DNA of 64,000 nucleotides from Legionella qingyii (GCF_003184185.1 NZ_QHJG01000031.1:22616-86615), one strand, 5' to 3'. Counted from the first letter of the stretch, positions 9,490 to 19,787 are shown. The notes: generated by a model not told the origin, from the letters alone. Numbers and translations: made by a program.

Positions 9490-11274
9490 TTATAATGGTT
9501 CCAGGAAATTACCTAGATTAGGTTTTTGGCCTAAGCGATATTGATAAACAATATAGAACGCCATAATATTTTTTAAATAATTACGTGTTTCTTGCCAAGG
9601 GAGCGTCTCTATCCACACATCAATCTCTTTAGGTGGGTGAGTTTTTAACCAATAAACTACTTGTTTGGGCCCTGCATTATATGCCGCGGCAATGAGTATT
9701 GGGTGATTGCCAAATCGCTTTGCAAGCTGTTTTAAATAGGCTACACCAATATTGATGTTCTTTTGGGATACAAACAACTGCTTTTGATCATTATAAGGAA
9801 TCTTGTCTGCTTTTGAGACAACTCTCGCTGTATAAGGCATAACTTGCATTAGGCCTCGAGCACCAACTGAAGAAGTAGCATCATCCCTAAACCCACTTTC
9901 CTGACGAATAATGGCATAAATAAATTCTGGTGCTACAGCATATTTTTTAGAATAAAGGGAAATACTGTCTTTATAAGCTAATGGAAATCTTAGCGTAAGT
10001 TGATTATTTAAGGTTTCGTTATTACTTAAATAGACCGATTTACCATGCCATTGCAGTTTTTGATCGATCCAGTAGACCAGTGCGCTTGCTTCATCTTTAG
10101 GTAATTCACTGATGAAATCATTGAGCAAACGTGATGCTTGAAGTGTTTGCTTAGAGATATAGAGTGTTTGGATTTGCTCAATAAATGTTTGATAGGGTTT
10201 CAATACATCCAGGTTTGTTGTGGGAATTTCATTGGTAAAGCTGGGCTTTTTATTAAGGCGGAGGCTGGCAAGAAAACCATAATACTGTCTGTTTTTTGCT
10301 AAAGGTTCATAGAGGGTCCGTGCTTCTGCCGTTTTTCCTTGTTCCTCTAAAGAGCGTGCTAGCCAGTATTGCCAACAGGGTTCATCTTTACGTTTTGAAT
10401 CATTAATTAGCTCAGTGACTTGAGTCCAGTTTTTTCTTTTTAAAGCAAAGCGTATTTGCCAATCCAATAATATATCATTGTAGTATTGTGGTTTGACTTT
10501 GGTGAACCATTGCAATGCATCTTCATGATTCCGCATGGCTTTATAAAGTGCGACATGAGCTAAAAAGGCCTGTTGTTGGGCTTGATTAAGCATTTTTTGA
10601 GTTTTGCTTTGTTGCCATAGCTTAAGCGCTTTATCCATATTAATCGAAACCATACGCTTGAGGCCATAAAGGTAAATGCTGCTATTTAATCCACCTTGGG
10701 GCAGCTTAATGATGTACTCCGGATTTTGATAAACGGCATTTAAATTATTTAACTCAGCTGTATGAGGTGTTTTATATTGTTTTAATAAATAACGAGCTAA
10801 TTGGATATTGCGTTGCTCCAAAGCTAAATCAATTCGTTGAGTAATTAAATTTTGGTCAAAGTTATTATCGTTTAGAAGCAAAGCAAACAAGCTGTTGCAA
10901 GAGGGTGGCCTTGAATCACCGCTTAGCCATAATGGAATTGAAGCTTTTAATGCTTCTTGTTCTTTGCCTGTATTGTAGTTTGCAATTTGCTCATAGCAAA
11001 CGAGATTCAGATCATTAGAGGGTTGATAATATTGGCTAAAGTGAGTCCAGTCCTTATTTTTAGCTAATTCATACAGCCATTTTTCACGCAATTTTGTTGA
11101 TAAAGGCGTTGTGCCATTAATAAAATCTAAAAAGCTTACACTGGGCGTAGCCGTAGGGAGATTTTGGGTAAAGGATAAATAGGTATTAAAACGTTCCATA
11201 TAGGCTTCCCCTGAGAGGGCAAGGCAAACCTGAGAACTAATAAATCCACATATGAGTAAAATTACTTTTTTCAT
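9490..11274 (-). CDS. slt: Soluble lytic murein transglycosylase
   Basis: Cleaves the MurNAc-GlcNAc bond of peptidoglycan in the periplasm with formation of 1,6-anhydroMurNAc. 594 residues with a signal peptide (KKVILLICGFISSQVCLA). The first 430 residues are helical superhelix repeats, as in E. coli Slt70. The C-terminal SLT domain starts near residue 440 with FIYAIIRQESGFRDDA, where Glu is the catalytic acid, then GARGLMQVMPYTA and AAYNAGPKQV. Length is close to Slt70 (about 620-645). The 12-bp gap after rpe suggests co-transcription with it. Confidence 0.93.
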   Translation of the reverse strand: MKKVILLICGFISSQVCLALSGEAYMERFNTYLSFTQNLPTATPSVSFLDFINGTTPLSTKLREKWLYELAKNKDWTHFSQYYQPSNDLNLVCYEQIANYNTGKEQEALKASIPLWLSGDSRPPSCNSLFALLLNDNNFDQNLITQRIDLALEQRNIQLARYLLKQYKTPHTAELNNLNAVYQNPEYIIKLPQGGLNSSIYLYGLKRMVSINMDKALKLWQQSKTQKMLNQAQQQAFLAHVALYKAMRNHEDALQWFTKVKPQYYNDILLDWQIRFALKRKNWTQVTELINDSKRKDEPCWQYWLARSLEEQGKTAEARTLYEPLAKNRQYYGFLASLRLNKKPSFTNEIPTTNLDVLKPYQTFIEQIQTLYISKQTLQASRLLNDFISELPKDEASALVYWIDQKLQWHGKSVYLSNNETLNNQLTLRFPLAYKDSISLYSKKYAVAPEFIYAIIRQESGFRDDATSSVGARGLMQVMPYTARVVSKADKIPYNDQKQLFVSQKNINIGVAYLKQLAKRFGNHPILIAAAYNAGPKQVVYWLKTHPPKEIDVWIETLPWQETRNYLKNIMAFYIVYQYRLGQKPNLGNFLEPL

Positions 11275-11286
11275 AATTTTTCTTAA

Positions 11287-11949
11287 TTAATTTTCTTTGA
11301 TACATGCTAATTGATTTCGCATGGCATCAATTGTTTCTTTATAATTGTTGCTCTTGAATACAGCAGCGCCGGCTACAAATTGGTTCGCACCCGCGCGTGC
11401 CAAAGTAGCAATATTATCTATAGTCACTCCACCATCGACACATAGATCAAGTTGAGGATAGAGTTTGCGGATTTGGGGGATTTTATCAATAATTTCAGTA
11501 ATCATCTTTTGACCTCCAAAACCGGGATTCACAGTCATTATCAGGATAAAGTCGAGTTTATGGGCACACCATGTCAAGACATCAATGGGTGTTGCCGGGT
11601 TTAATACAAGACCCGCTTCACATCCTAAGTCTTTGATGAGTGTTAAACTCCGGTCAAGGTGTATGGTGGCATCAGGGTGAATACTGATTCGTTTTGCTCC
11701 GGCTTTTGCGAACGCTTCAATCAGAGCATCAACAGGTTCAACCATGAGATGAACATCGATAGGGAGTTTCGGAAACCGTTTGAGAAAAGCGTCGCAGAAT
11801 GCCGGTCCAAATGTTAAATTGGGCACATAATGATTATCCATGACATCAAAATGAATAAAATCTGCTCCTGCGTTCATTACGGATTCTACTTCATCGCCCA
11901 GACACGTGAGATCAGCAGATAAAATCGAGGGTAAAATATGATAATTCAT
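11287..11949 (-). CDS. rpe: Ribulose-phosphate 3-epimerase
   Basis: Interconverts ribulose-5-phosphate and xylulose-5-phosphate in the pentose phosphate pathway. 220 residues, the normal length. Family motifs in order: PSILSADLTCLGDEV at 7-21, HFDVMDNHYVPNLTFGP with the metal-binding His and Asp, HLMVEP, MTVNPGFGGQ near 138, and VDGGVTIDN near 175 with the second catalytic Asp. Cytoplasmic TIM barrel. It is the first gene of a probable two-gene unit with slt. Confidence 0.95.
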   Translation of the reverse strand: MNYHILPSILSADLTCLGDEVESVMNAGADFIHFDVMDNHYVPNLTFGPAFCDAFLKRFPKLPIDVHLMVEPVDALIEAFAKAGAKRISIHPDATIHLDRSLTLIKDLGCEAGLVLNPATPIDVLTWCAHKLDFILIMTVNPGFGGQKMITEIIDKIPQIRKLYPQLDLCVDGGVTIDNIATLARAGANQFVAGAAVFKSNNYKETIDAMRNQLACIKEN

Positions 11950-12203
11950 ATGTAATTTTTTAAATTTGGATTGGTACGTATATCATATGCTGTCTTGAGA
12001 AAACATTCTACGATGTTCAACAAACTGTAGTATTTTATTGTTCCTGGTTAATTATAGCAACCATTGCAAGCCTCCCTGTGGCTTGAAAATTTGGTCAAAA
12101 TATGAGACAATATGTATCTATTTCTGCTCTTGCGATTTTTGCAAAGTATCTCAAGATTAAGCGGAATTTCAGAGACCTAATCATGCTTTTTAGGGAGAAT
12201 AAT

Positions 12204-12470
12204 ATGAGTCAGAACTGGCCTACCAGAGACAAAGATTTACAAGCCGCCCGGGTGATTATGGAAGAATACGCCAGTGAGCGCGAAAGTGGCTCTTTAGGTC
12301 TTTTTGAAATTGTTGTGGATCAAGCGGAAAAAAAAATGAGTTTCCGTTTATCCGGATGGGTCGTTACCTTAGCAAAACATTATAATTCAATGTATGGCGT
12401 GAGTCAGGGTGATTTTGTAACCCGACAAGTCATTACACGGTGCATTACTCAAGGACAAACATTGCATTAA
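12204..12470 (+). CDS. Small conserved-looking protein of unknown function
   Basis: 88 residues from ATG 12204, which has AGGGAG at 12192-12197 as ribosome-binding site. A longer frame from 12102 lacks a good site. The protein is soluble, with no signal peptide. It has a charged helical first half (RDKDLQAARVIMEEYASERE), then a short beta-rich middle (GLFEIVVDQAEKKMSFRLSGW) and a further helix. I do not recognise the family. It is a single gene facing an unrelated minus-strand gene. Confidence 0.65.
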   Translation: MSQNWPTRDKDLQAARVIMEEYASERESGSLGLFEIVVDQAEKKMSFRLSGWVVTLAKHYNSMYGVSQGDFVTRQVITRCITQGQTLH

Positions 12471-12484
12471 TTCGCCATGCGCGC

Positions 12485-13222
12485 TTAGAATTCAAACAGG
12501 TATTTATTGTAATTTAGCTTATAATCCTCAGAATTTTGGAATTGGACGAGGGCTTGGTTGAGTTGTGTTAATAAGTCTGGGTCAGCAGGATTAACAGCTA
12601 TCCCATAGCCATTACCATACATATAAGGTGGGCCTATTAATTTAAATGAGTCAGATGAATTAGATGCCCAATAAACAGCAGTTGCATTATCCATCAGAAT
12701 AATATCTACATCTCCTCTAGCCAATGCTGAGAGTTGGTCATCAATATCAGGATACTCCTTAATCTTGGGATTTTTTACTCCCATCTCAGTCAGTTGGTCT
12801 AAAAATACAGTTCCAGATTCTATTCCTATCGTTTTAGTATTTAACAGATCCAGGCTAAAATTTTCTTTTGCAATAGTTTTTCTTTCTAAAAAACGCGAAT
12901 AACTAAGTAGATAAGGTAAGCTGAAATTGATTATTTTTGCGCGGTCGCTAGTAATCGTTATCGAACTGACAGCAACATCCAGTTTTTGATTTGCAACGGC
13001 ATCAATTAATTGAGCAAAACGCATCACATGGAAGGCACACGTTCTATTCATGATTTTGCATAGGCTGTTCATCATATCAACATCAAAACCATAGGCTTCA
13101 TTATGAGTTCCTTGCATGACGAATGGGGGATCAAAGCTTTCAATCCCTACATTTAAAGGTTCACCCTGAGCAAAGAGCGAGGAAGTGAAACAAATAAATG
13201 CAATCTGGATTATTCGGATCAT
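12485..13222 (-). CDS. Periplasmic amino-acid binding protein (solute-binding family 3)
   Basis: 245 residues with signal peptide (IRIIQIAFICFTSSLFAQG). The fold and motifs are those of ArtJ/HisJ/GlnH-type binding proteins: GFDVDMMNSLCKIMNRTC near 44-61, then SSITITSDRAKIINFSLPY at 85-103, where Thr and Arg bind the ligand alpha-carboxyl, and DNATAVYWA near 177. Substrate is most likely a polar or basic amino acid, but this cannot be fixed. No permease or ATPase gene is next to it, so it is an orphan or uses a distant importer. Confidence 0.85.
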   Translation of the reverse strand: MIRIIQIAFICFTSSLFAQGEPLNVGIESFDPPFVMQGTHNEAYGFDVDMMNSLCKIMNRTCAFHVMRFAQLIDAVANQKLDVAVSSITITSDRAKIINFSLPYLLSYSRFLERKTIAKENFSLDLLNTKTIGIESGTVFLDQLTEMGVKNPKIKEYPDIDDQLSALARGDVDIILMDNATAVYWASNSSDSFKLIGPPYMYGNGYGIAVNPADPDLLTQLNQALVQFQNSEDYKLNYNKYLFEF

Positions 13223-13288
13223 TTTGAATCTATAGAATTGTTATTGAATTTTATAGGTTATATTATAACGAGAGTACTAATTTTGGGA

Positions 13289-16039
13289 ATGAAAAATAAG
13301 AAATTTATGCAAATAGAAATTCCTGAGTTATTGCAATCAAAAGCATGGTTCATTGAAAAGCATCTCTCAGAGATGCATCATCCTTTGCGCGAAATTGCCA
13401 TCAAATTACTCCTTATTAGTGATTATGCATGTAGACAGATTCATTTATTAAAAGCGTTACTTATGGAGGATGATTGTCGTTCTTTGCTGTCACGTGAGGA
13501 ATACTTTCATAATTTGAAGAGCCTGTCATTTCATGTGCCTCAAGCGACTTATTTGCGTTCGCTGCGTCAATTTCGTAATACACATTTTTTGCGCTTACTT
13601 CTTCTTGAACTATCTGGTATTGCCAATACGGAACAAATTATGCGCGCATGGTCTGATTGTGCTGATGCGCTTATTTTGCATGCAATTGCTTATTGCAAAC
13701 AAGAATTGTCTTTACGCTATGGTATTCCGCGTGATGAAGCTGGGAATGAAGTTGAGTTATTTACGCTGGCGATGGGGAAGTTGGGAGGCCGGGAGTTAAA
13801 TTACTCTTCAGATGTTGATCTTATTTTTGCTTATACGGTTGTTGGTGAAACTGATGGCGAAGAGCGCATCGATAATCAGCATTATTTTAGTCGATTAGTT
13901 CAACAACTCGTACAGACATTACAAAATGTAACCTCGGATGGATTCGTATTTCGAGTCGATTTAAGATTACGACCTAATGGCGATAGTGGTCCTCTGGTTT
14001 CAAGCTTGGCTGCAATGGAAACTTATTACCAAGAACAAGGTCGAGATTGGGAACGATATGCCATGGTTAAGACACGGGTCATTGCTGAGAAGATGGATGA
14101 GGTCCAGCTATGGTTTGAGCGTTTAATAGTCCCTTTTGTATATCGACGCTACGTGGATTTTAGCGTAATTGAATCTTTGCGTAGTATGAAGGCTATGATT
14201 GAGCGAGAAGTCCAATTAAATCCACGATTGGATGATATAAAACGGGGGCAAGGTGGGATTAGGGAAGTCGAGTTTGTTATTCAGAGTTTTCAGTTAATTC
14301 GTGGCGGTCGTTTGCCGCAATTACAAGAACAAAACGCCTTGGCGGCTCTTGCTGTTTTAAAGCATGAGAAACTCCTACCTCATACCGATGCTTTAAAACA
14401 AGCATATCTTTTTTTACGTAAACTCGAAAACACACTCCAGAGTTTAAATGATCAGCAGACTCACTCCTTACCTGAAGATCCGGTGAAGCAAAAACAAATT
14501 ACTTTAGCTATGGGGTATCCTTCCTGGGACGATTTATTAAATAAATTACATCAATATCAGCGGATTATCAGTTATGCATTCCATTCAGTGCTTGGCACTG
14601 TTAAAGATTATGAAGATGAGAAAAGATTATTAGCGAATCAATTAGCCAGCCTTTGGCAAGGGCATGTTGAAACCACTATGGCCATTAATTTGTTAACGAG
14701 TTTAGGTTTTGCCAATGCAACCCATTGCTACCAAATGATTCATTCCTTCCGTCATAGCCCTCGTTGTCGACGTTTAACCCAAGGTGCTCGAATGCGTCTG
14801 GACCGGTTTATGGTGATGTTGCTTGCTGAACTTACTCATGTTGAAAAAACGGATGAAGTTTTATTACAGGTAATGCATTTGCTCGAAAATATTGTGGGGC
14901 GTAGTGCGTATCTTGCTTTGTTAACCGAGAATCCGCAAGTTTTAACAGAATTGTTGTTTTGGTTTGCCCAAAGTCCATTTATTACTTCCTTATTAGTGAA
15001 CCAACCCTTTTTGTTGGAAGTATTGCTGGATCAGGGACAAGAATGGCGGCCTCAATCGTTGCATCAATTACAAAGGCTATTGGTAGAAAAACTAGCCCAT
15101 CATCCTGATGTTGAAGTACAAGAGGAACTATTGCGTCAATTTAAGCTTACCAATTGGTTAATGGCTGCACGCGCCGAACTTTATGGTTTCTGCAATGCAG
15201 TGCGTATTGGCCAATTTTTGTCGGATGTGGCACAAGTGATTGTAAATCAGGTGTTAGTGATCGCAAGCGAGCAATTGTGTTTGCGATATCCGGAAATGGA
15301 ACAAGCAAAATCACATTTTGTAATTATAGCCTATGGGAAATTGGGCAGTCGCGAAATGAATTATGCCTCTGATTTAGATTTGGTATTTTTACATTCGGCA
15401 AAACCTTCCGAAGAAGCATTGATTACTCGGTTAACTCAAAAAATTCTGCACATGTTGACTACTCGTTCCCAGTCGGGGGTGCTTTATACAGTAGATACAC
15501 GTCTGAGGCCTTCTGGTGCAGCGGGGTTGTTGGTGAGTCATGTTGATGCTTTTGTTGCATATCAAAAAAATCAGGCATGGACATGGGAGCATCAAGCGTT
15601 ATTAAAAGCACGTATTCTGACGGGAAATGCGAAGATCAGACACACCTTTTTGCAATTGAAAAAATCTGTATTGTTATTGAGGCGAGATAAGCCTACATTG
15701 TTGCAAGATGTATTGTCGATGAGATCCAAAATGGAACAATATCAAGAGCGAAATTCTATTTCTGGTGGTTTGTTGGACTTGGAATTTTTAGTTCAGTTTT
15801 TAATGCTTCATTTGGGAGAGCCTTCTTTTGCTCGGTATACCAATACATTAAGTCAACTTCATCATTTGTTTTTAGCAGGTGTTTTAAGTAAAGAGCAGTA
15901 CAATTTTTTTAAGAAAGCATATAAGAAACACCATCAATTACTGCATCAGAATTTACTTCGTCCAGGCGCCATAAAGAGCAAAAACATGCAGGATGAGATA
16001 TTGGCAATGTGCAAAGAAATTTTTAATCGTTTCCAGTAG
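13289..16039 (+). CDS. glnE: Bifunctional glutamine synthetase adenylyltransferase/deadenylylase
   Basis: Adenylylates and deadenylylates GlnA in response to PII, tuning ammonia assimilation. About 916 residues from ATG 13289; ATG 13307 and an upstream TTG at 13238 are alternatives, none with a strong ribosome-binding site. Two nucleotidyltransferase domains are visible: LAMGKLGGRELNYSSDVDLI in the N-terminal half and IAYGKLGSREMNYASDLDLV in the C-terminal half, each with the paired Asp residues. RLRPNGDSG and RLRPSGAAG follow each. Length is close to E. coli GlnE (946). Divergent from the solute-binding gene; a MITE-like element begins about 10 bp after its stop. Confidence 0.96.
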   Translation: MKNKKFMQIEIPELLQSKAWFIEKHLSEMHHPLREIAIKLLLISDYACRQIHLLKALLMEDDCRSLLSREEYFHNLKSLSFHVPQATYLRSLRQFRNTHFLRLLLLELSGIANTEQIMRAWSDCADALILHAIAYCKQELSLRYGIPRDEAGNEVELFTLAMGKLGGRELNYSSDVDLIFAYTVVGETDGEERIDNQHYFSRLVQQLVQTLQNVTSDGFVFRVDLRLRPNGDSGPLVSSLAAMETYYQEQGRDWERYAMVKTRVIAEKMDEVQLWFERLIVPFVYRRYVDFSVIESLRSMKAMIEREVQLNPRLDDIKRGQGGIREVEFVIQSFQLIRGGRLPQLQEQNALAALAVLKHEKLLPHTDALKQAYLFLRKLENTLQSLNDQQTHSLPEDPVKQKQITLAMGYPSWDDLLNKLHQYQRIISYAFHSVLGTVKDYEDEKRLLANQLASLWQGHVETTMAINLLTSLGFANATHCYQMIHSFRHSPRCRRLTQGARMRLDRFMVMLLAELTHVEKTDEVLLQVMHLLENIVGRSAYLALLTENPQVLTELLFWFAQSPFITSLLVNQPFLLEVLLDQGQEWRPQSLHQLQRLLVEKLAHHPDVEVQEELLRQFKLTNWLMAARAELYGFCNAVRIGQFLSDVAQVIVNQVLVIASEQLCLRYPEMEQAKSHFVIIAYGKLGSREMNYASDLDLVFLHSAKPSEEALITRLTQKILHMLTTRSQSGVLYTVDTRLRPSGAAGLLVSHVDAFVAYQKNQAWTWEHQALLKARILTGNAKIRHTFLQLKKSVLLLRRDKPTLLQDVLSMRSKMEQYQERNSISGGLLDLEFLVQFLMLHLGEPSFARYTNTLSQLHHLFLAGVLSKEQYNFFKKAYKKHHQLLHQNLLRPGAIKSKNMQDEILAMCKEIFNRFQ

Positions 16040-16043
16040 CATT

Positions 16044-16175
16044 ATGGACAGAACTTACGAAAACCCCAATCTCTTCGTTAAAAAATGTTTTTAATTCAGT
16101 CAATTAGTATATCTAAACTCCCTCATTAAAAACATTTTTTGCCTCGACCTGGCATTTTTCGTAAGTTCTGATGGA
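16044..16175. mobile_element. MITE-like foldback element with 5-bp target-site duplication
   Basis: The element spans 16049-16170 (122 bp). Its ends are perfect 15-bp inverted repeats, CAGAACTTACGAAAA at 16049-16063 and its complement at 16156-16170. A second perfect 15-bp pair, AAAAAATGTTTTTAA at 16080-16094 and its complement at 16126-16140, lies inside. The direct repeat ATGGA flanks it on both sides (16044-16048 and 16171-16175), as expected for transposase-made target duplication. It has no coding capacity and must have moved with a transposase encoded elsewhere. The strong foldback can also serve as a glnE transcript end. Confidence 0.8.
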
Positions 16176-16249
16176 GTAATGATGAAACTAGGGAAATAGA
16201 GCGCCAGAAATGTTCACGTCCTAGCCCACTGAGCGGCTGCATTCGGCAC

Positions 16250-16332
16250 GGCTTGCACGAAAACAATACTTCAGAAGCCTCACATACTGTGATGTATGCT
16301 AGGTTTCCTCAACATCATTTTCGCGCAGCCAG
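16250..16332. repeat. Long imperfect palindrome between glnE and rimO
   Basis: GCACGAAAA at 16255-16263 pairs with the complement of TTTTCGCGC at 16318-16326, and most bases between pair across the centre near 16290 (CACATAC with GTATGCT), giving a stem of about 33 bp with mismatches. It is not followed by a T tract. The flanking text (GAGCGGCTGC at 16231) is richer in GC than the surroundings. It may be a second degenerate repeat element. No ORF is supported. Confidence 0.5.
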
Positions 16333-16367
16333 CGCTTAAATCAAACTCACCCCAGGCTTTCATGCTA

Positions 16368-17675
16368 TTATTTGAATTCGGCGTAGAGGTCGTAATCATC
16401 ACTATCAGTAATCATGACCTCCGCAAAAGATCCCACTTTAATGCCTGGGGTAGGTGGTAGAATAACAAGACCATCAATTTCCGGGGCATCACTTTGGCTT
16501 CGTGCGATAATCTGTTCCTGATTAACCTCATCAATTAATACGGTCTGAGTACTACCGATTTTATTTTCTAACTTATTGCGGCTAATTTCTGCTTGTAATT
16601 GCATGAAGCGATGATAGCGGTCTTCTTTAATTTCTTCTGGAACTGGATCACTTAATTCATTCGCTTTGGCCCCTTCAACCGGGGAGTATTTGAAACAACC
16701 CACCCTATCTAACTGTGCTTCATCAAGGAAGTCGAGCAGCTCTTCAAATTCTTCTTCTGTTTCCCCGGGAAAACCAACAATAAAGGTTGAGCGCAGTGTG
16801 ATATCAGGGCAAGTTTCTCGCCAAGAAGCAATACGTAATAAGGTATTTTCGCTGCTTGCTGGGCGTTTCATTGCTTTAAGTACTCGCGAATTAGCATGCT
16901 GTAATGGAATATCCAGATATGGAAGAATCAACCCATCTCGCATTAAAGGGATAATCTCATCTACATGTGGATAAGGATAAACATAATGCAGACGAATCCA
17001 AATGCCTAACTCGCCTAATTGTTCGCACAAATCATAAAAACGCGTGTTAACTGTTTTGTCGTTCCAGGTTATTGGTTGATACCGTGTATCTATTCCATAG
17101 GCACTTGTATCCTGAGAAATTACCAAGATTTCGTTTACACCTGCATCTTTTAACTTTTTGGCTTCAGTTAAAACTTGTGCCATTGGATAACTTTGTAATT
17201 TCCCACGCATGGTAGGGATAATGCAAAAAGTACATTTTTGATTGCATCCCTCAGATATTTTTAAATAGGCATAATGGCGTGGAGTTAATTTGATTCCTTG
17301 AGGAGGAATAAGTTGTGTGAACGGATCTGCAGGCGGAGGCAAATGCTGGTGAACTGCATTGATTACTTCTTCATAGGCATGTGCGCCGCTAATATGCAGA
17401 ACATCTGGGCATGCTTCTTTAATGATCTCTGCTTTAGCACCTAAGCAACCTGTGACAATGACACGTCCATTTTCTGCCATTGCTTCTTTTATTGTATCCA
17501 ATGATTCTTTGACGGCACTATCAATAAACCCGCAGGTATTGATGACTACCACACCTGCATCTTGATAACTGGACACCAATTCATATCCTTGAGCACGCAG
17601 CTGGGTAATAATGCGTTCTGAATCGACCAGCGCTTTGGGACATCCCAGGCTAACAAAACCTACTTTATGATTCAT
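16368..17675 (-). CDS. rimO: Ribosomal protein S12 methylthiotransferase
   Basis: Radical SAM enzyme that adds a methylthio group to the beta carbon of an Asp in ribosomal protein S12. 435 residues, the family length. The N-terminal UPF0004 domain starts [15 protein letters not shown], with Cys residues for the auxiliary iron-sulfur cluster (Cys11, then VINTCGF, then VTGCLGA). The radical SAM motif CNQKCTFC lies near 144-151, after [24 protein letters not shown] and [14 protein letters not shown] are typical of MiaB/RimO, and the VDSE/ISGAHAY pattern favours RimO. A TRAM domain forms the last 65 residues. Monocistronic on the minus strand. Confidence 0.94.
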   Translation of the reverse strand: MNHKVGFVSLGCPKALVDSERIITQLRAQGYELVSSYQDAGVVVINTCGFIDSAVKESLDTIKEAMAENGRVIVTGCLGAKAEIIKEACPDVLHISGAHAYEEVINAVHQHLPPPADPFTQLIPPQGIKLTPRHYAYLKISEGCNQKCTFCIIPTMRGKLQSYPMAQVLTEAKKLKDAGVNEILVISQDTSAYGIDTRYQPITWNDKTVNTRFYDLCEQLGELGIWIRLHYVYPYPHVDEIIPLMRDGLILPYLDIPLQHANSRVLKAMKRPASSENTLLRIASWRETCPDITLRSTFIVGFPGETEEEFEELLDFLDEAQLDRVGCFKYSPVEGAKANELSDPVPEEIKEDRYHRFMQLQAEISRNKLENKIGSTQTVLIDEVNQEQIIARSQSDAPEIDGLVILPPTPGIKVGSFAEVMITDSDDYDLYAEFK

Positions 17676-17907
17676 AAAACTCTAACTGTAAAAAAAGTGA
17701 ACGAATTATACCTCTTAATGAGTCTTATTGTCGACAGGATTATGGTGATTTAAATCATTTTTTAATTGCTGTACGTACCTGATTATTTTGGTTTAAAAAA
17801 AGTATACGCTTTAACCATGGTTTTATTCTATAAAGGAGAATTTTGATTCTTAGAAAGATGAATAACTGTTCATTTGCAGTGATTAGGATTAATTTGACTC
17901 ATTAAGG

Positions 17908-19653
17908 TTATTCGATCTGATTTAAGGTTTTTAAAAATTCATTTGCAGAAACTTCGCCAACCAGTTTGTGATTATAGAGCTCTTTACCTTGGGCATCCAG
18001 AAAGATAAAAGTTGGTGGCGCCACAACATGGAAGTAGTTGAGCAGGGCTTTATGTTCGGCATTATTTGCGGTTACATCAATTTTAATTACAACAAATCGC
18101 GCCAAGGCTTCTTGCACCTGAGGGTCTTTAAATGTTGTTGCCTCCATTACTTTGCAGGATGTGCACCAATCGGCGTAAAAATCAAGCATGACCGGTTTGC
18201 CATAGGCGTTTGCTAGGGCTTGTTTTATTGTGCTCAAGTCCTGTTCCTGTTGGGGGTTAATTGATGCAGCACTTGCCGATTGTATAGTTAAGGGCTGTAA
18301 GGGATTTGTTGCCCCCATACTGGCGCCGACTAAAATCAAGAAACCATAGACGAGTAGAATGAGTCCTACTCCTTGATTGAATTTTTCTCGATGGGTTACA
18401 GAATAGGTCAGGGCGCCACTGTAAATTCCTGAAAAAATAAGTAAGCTTGCCCATAAGAGCATACTGAGCAGTGGGGGAGCTATCCGAGCAATGAGGTTAA
18501 TAGCAACGGCAATAAAAATAATGCCGAACAGTGACTTGATGGTATTCATCCAGCTTCCTGTTTCAGGTAACCATTTGCCAGCAGAAGTACCGATGAGTAG
18601 AAGTGGTGTGCCCATCCCCAAGCCTAAGACAAACAAAGTCAGACAGCCGAGGAGAACGTTTCCTGTTTGAGCGATGTAGGTTAATACCCCAATAAGAGGT
18701 GCCGTAACACAAGGCGAAAGAATCAGAGTGGATAAACACCCCATGATTGCAGCCCCAAGATAGTGACCACCTCTTCGGTTACTGGAGCCGTGTATTTTCG
18801 CTTGCCAAGAATGAGGTAGCTTGAACTCATAAAATCCAAACATGGATACGGCCAGCACAACAAAAATCAGGCTAAACACTCCAATAGCCCAGGGTGATTG
18901 CATACTAATTTGCAGATTGGCTCCAAGCAAAGCAACTACAGCCCCGATGATTGAATAGGTAATCGACATGCTAAGCACGTAGCTTAACGAGAGAAAAAAT
19001 GCTTTTCTTGTGGTAATTTCTTTGCCGTGACCAACGATAATTCCAGATAAAACGGGAACCATAGGTAAAATGCATGGAGTGAATGACAAAAGTAAACCAA
19101 AGCCATAAAAGGAAAATAGAATTAAGAACCAATTGTGGCTCGAAAAGATTTTAGTTACCCCATCATTTTGTGATTCTTCAGTGACTGTGGACTCGATATT
19201 TGGGGAAGACTCCAGGCTCGCTTGTGCTAAAGCCAAATCATTATCTATGGATAGTTGGATTGTCTTGGTTTCAGGAGCATAACAAAAACCATCATCAGAA
19301 CATCCCTGATAATGTAAATCAATCAAGGCCTCTCCTGGCTTATTCCCTAAAATTCCAACGGGAATGGTGACTTGATTGCGATAGACGGAAAATTCATGTC
19401 CTAGTTTGTCTACTTTTTTCTCTGGGAAAGGGAAACGCAGGGTTCCTAAATGAAATGTACCATTCTTTTTCGTTGTTAATTTAATGCGATCGCTATAAAG
19501 AAAATAATGCGGCTTTACCTGGAAATTAATCGCAAATGTATTGGGATCAACCTTGCTTATATTCACATGAAATACTTCAGCAGCCGGAAGCGGGTTTGCG
19601 TGTAGAGCAAATGTAGTTATGCAACAAAATAACAACAAAAACCATTTTCTCAT
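17908..19653 (-). CDS. dsbD: Thiol:disulfide interchange protein DsbD
   Basis: Moves electrons from cytoplasmic thioredoxin across the inner membrane to periplasmic DsbC, DsbG and CcmG. About 581 residues. Start at 19653 (RKWFLLLFCCITTFALHA signal) has AAAGG eight bases upstream; a longer frame to 19686 lacks this. Three parts: the periplasmic alpha domain with the redox pair in GCSDDGFC near 120; eight membrane segments from about 175 to 450 with SFTPCILPMVPVLSG and LSPCVTAPLIG carrying the buried cysteines; and a C-terminal thioredoxin-like domain with DWCTSCKVME. Diverges from groES. Confidence 0.95.
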   Translation of the reverse strand: MRKWFLLLFCCITTFALHANPLPAAEVFHVNISKVDPNTFAINFQVKPHYFLYSDRIKLTTKKNGTFHLGTLRFPFPEKKVDKLGHEFSVYRNQVTIPVGILGNKPGEALIDLHYQGCSDDGFCYAPETKTIQLSIDNDLALAQASLESSPNIESTVTEESQNDGVTKIFSSHNWFLILFSFYGFGLLLSFTPCILPMVPVLSGIIVGHGKEITTRKAFFLSLSYVLSMSITYSIIGAVVALLGANLQISMQSPWAIGVFSLIFVVLAVSMFGFYEFKLPHSWQAKIHGSSNRRGGHYLGAAIMGCLSTLILSPCVTAPLIGVLTYIAQTGNVLLGCLTLFVLGLGMGTPLLLIGTSAGKWLPETGSWMNTIKSLFGIIFIAVAINLIARIAPPLLSMLLWASLLIFSGIYSGALTYSVTHREKFNQGVGLILLVYGFLILVGASMGATNPLQPLTIQSASAASINPQQEQDLSTIKQALANAYGKPVMLDFYADWCTSCKVMEATTFKDPQVQEALARFVVIKIDVTANNAEHKALLNYFHVVAPPTFIFLDAQGKELYNHKLVGEVSANEFLKTLNQIE

Positions 19654-19759
19654 TCTGAAAACCTTTATAATAAGGGGCTTGAACATATTTATATGTAACT
19701 ATATCAGAACATCATGTAGAGTGAATGAATTAAAAATTAAAATTTTTTTTATTTTAACC

Positions 19760-19787
19760 CTTGAAACTCTGTTCCTTGGCCCCATAT
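19760..19787 (+). promoter_or_regulatory. Sigma-32 heat-shock promoter of groES-groEL
   Basis: CTTGAA at 19760-19765 and CCCCATAT at 19780-19787 are separated by 14 bp, matching the RpoH consensus. The predicted start lies about 50-55 bp before groES. No inverted CIRCE element is seen, so control is likely by RpoH rather than HrcA. Confidence 0.9.
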
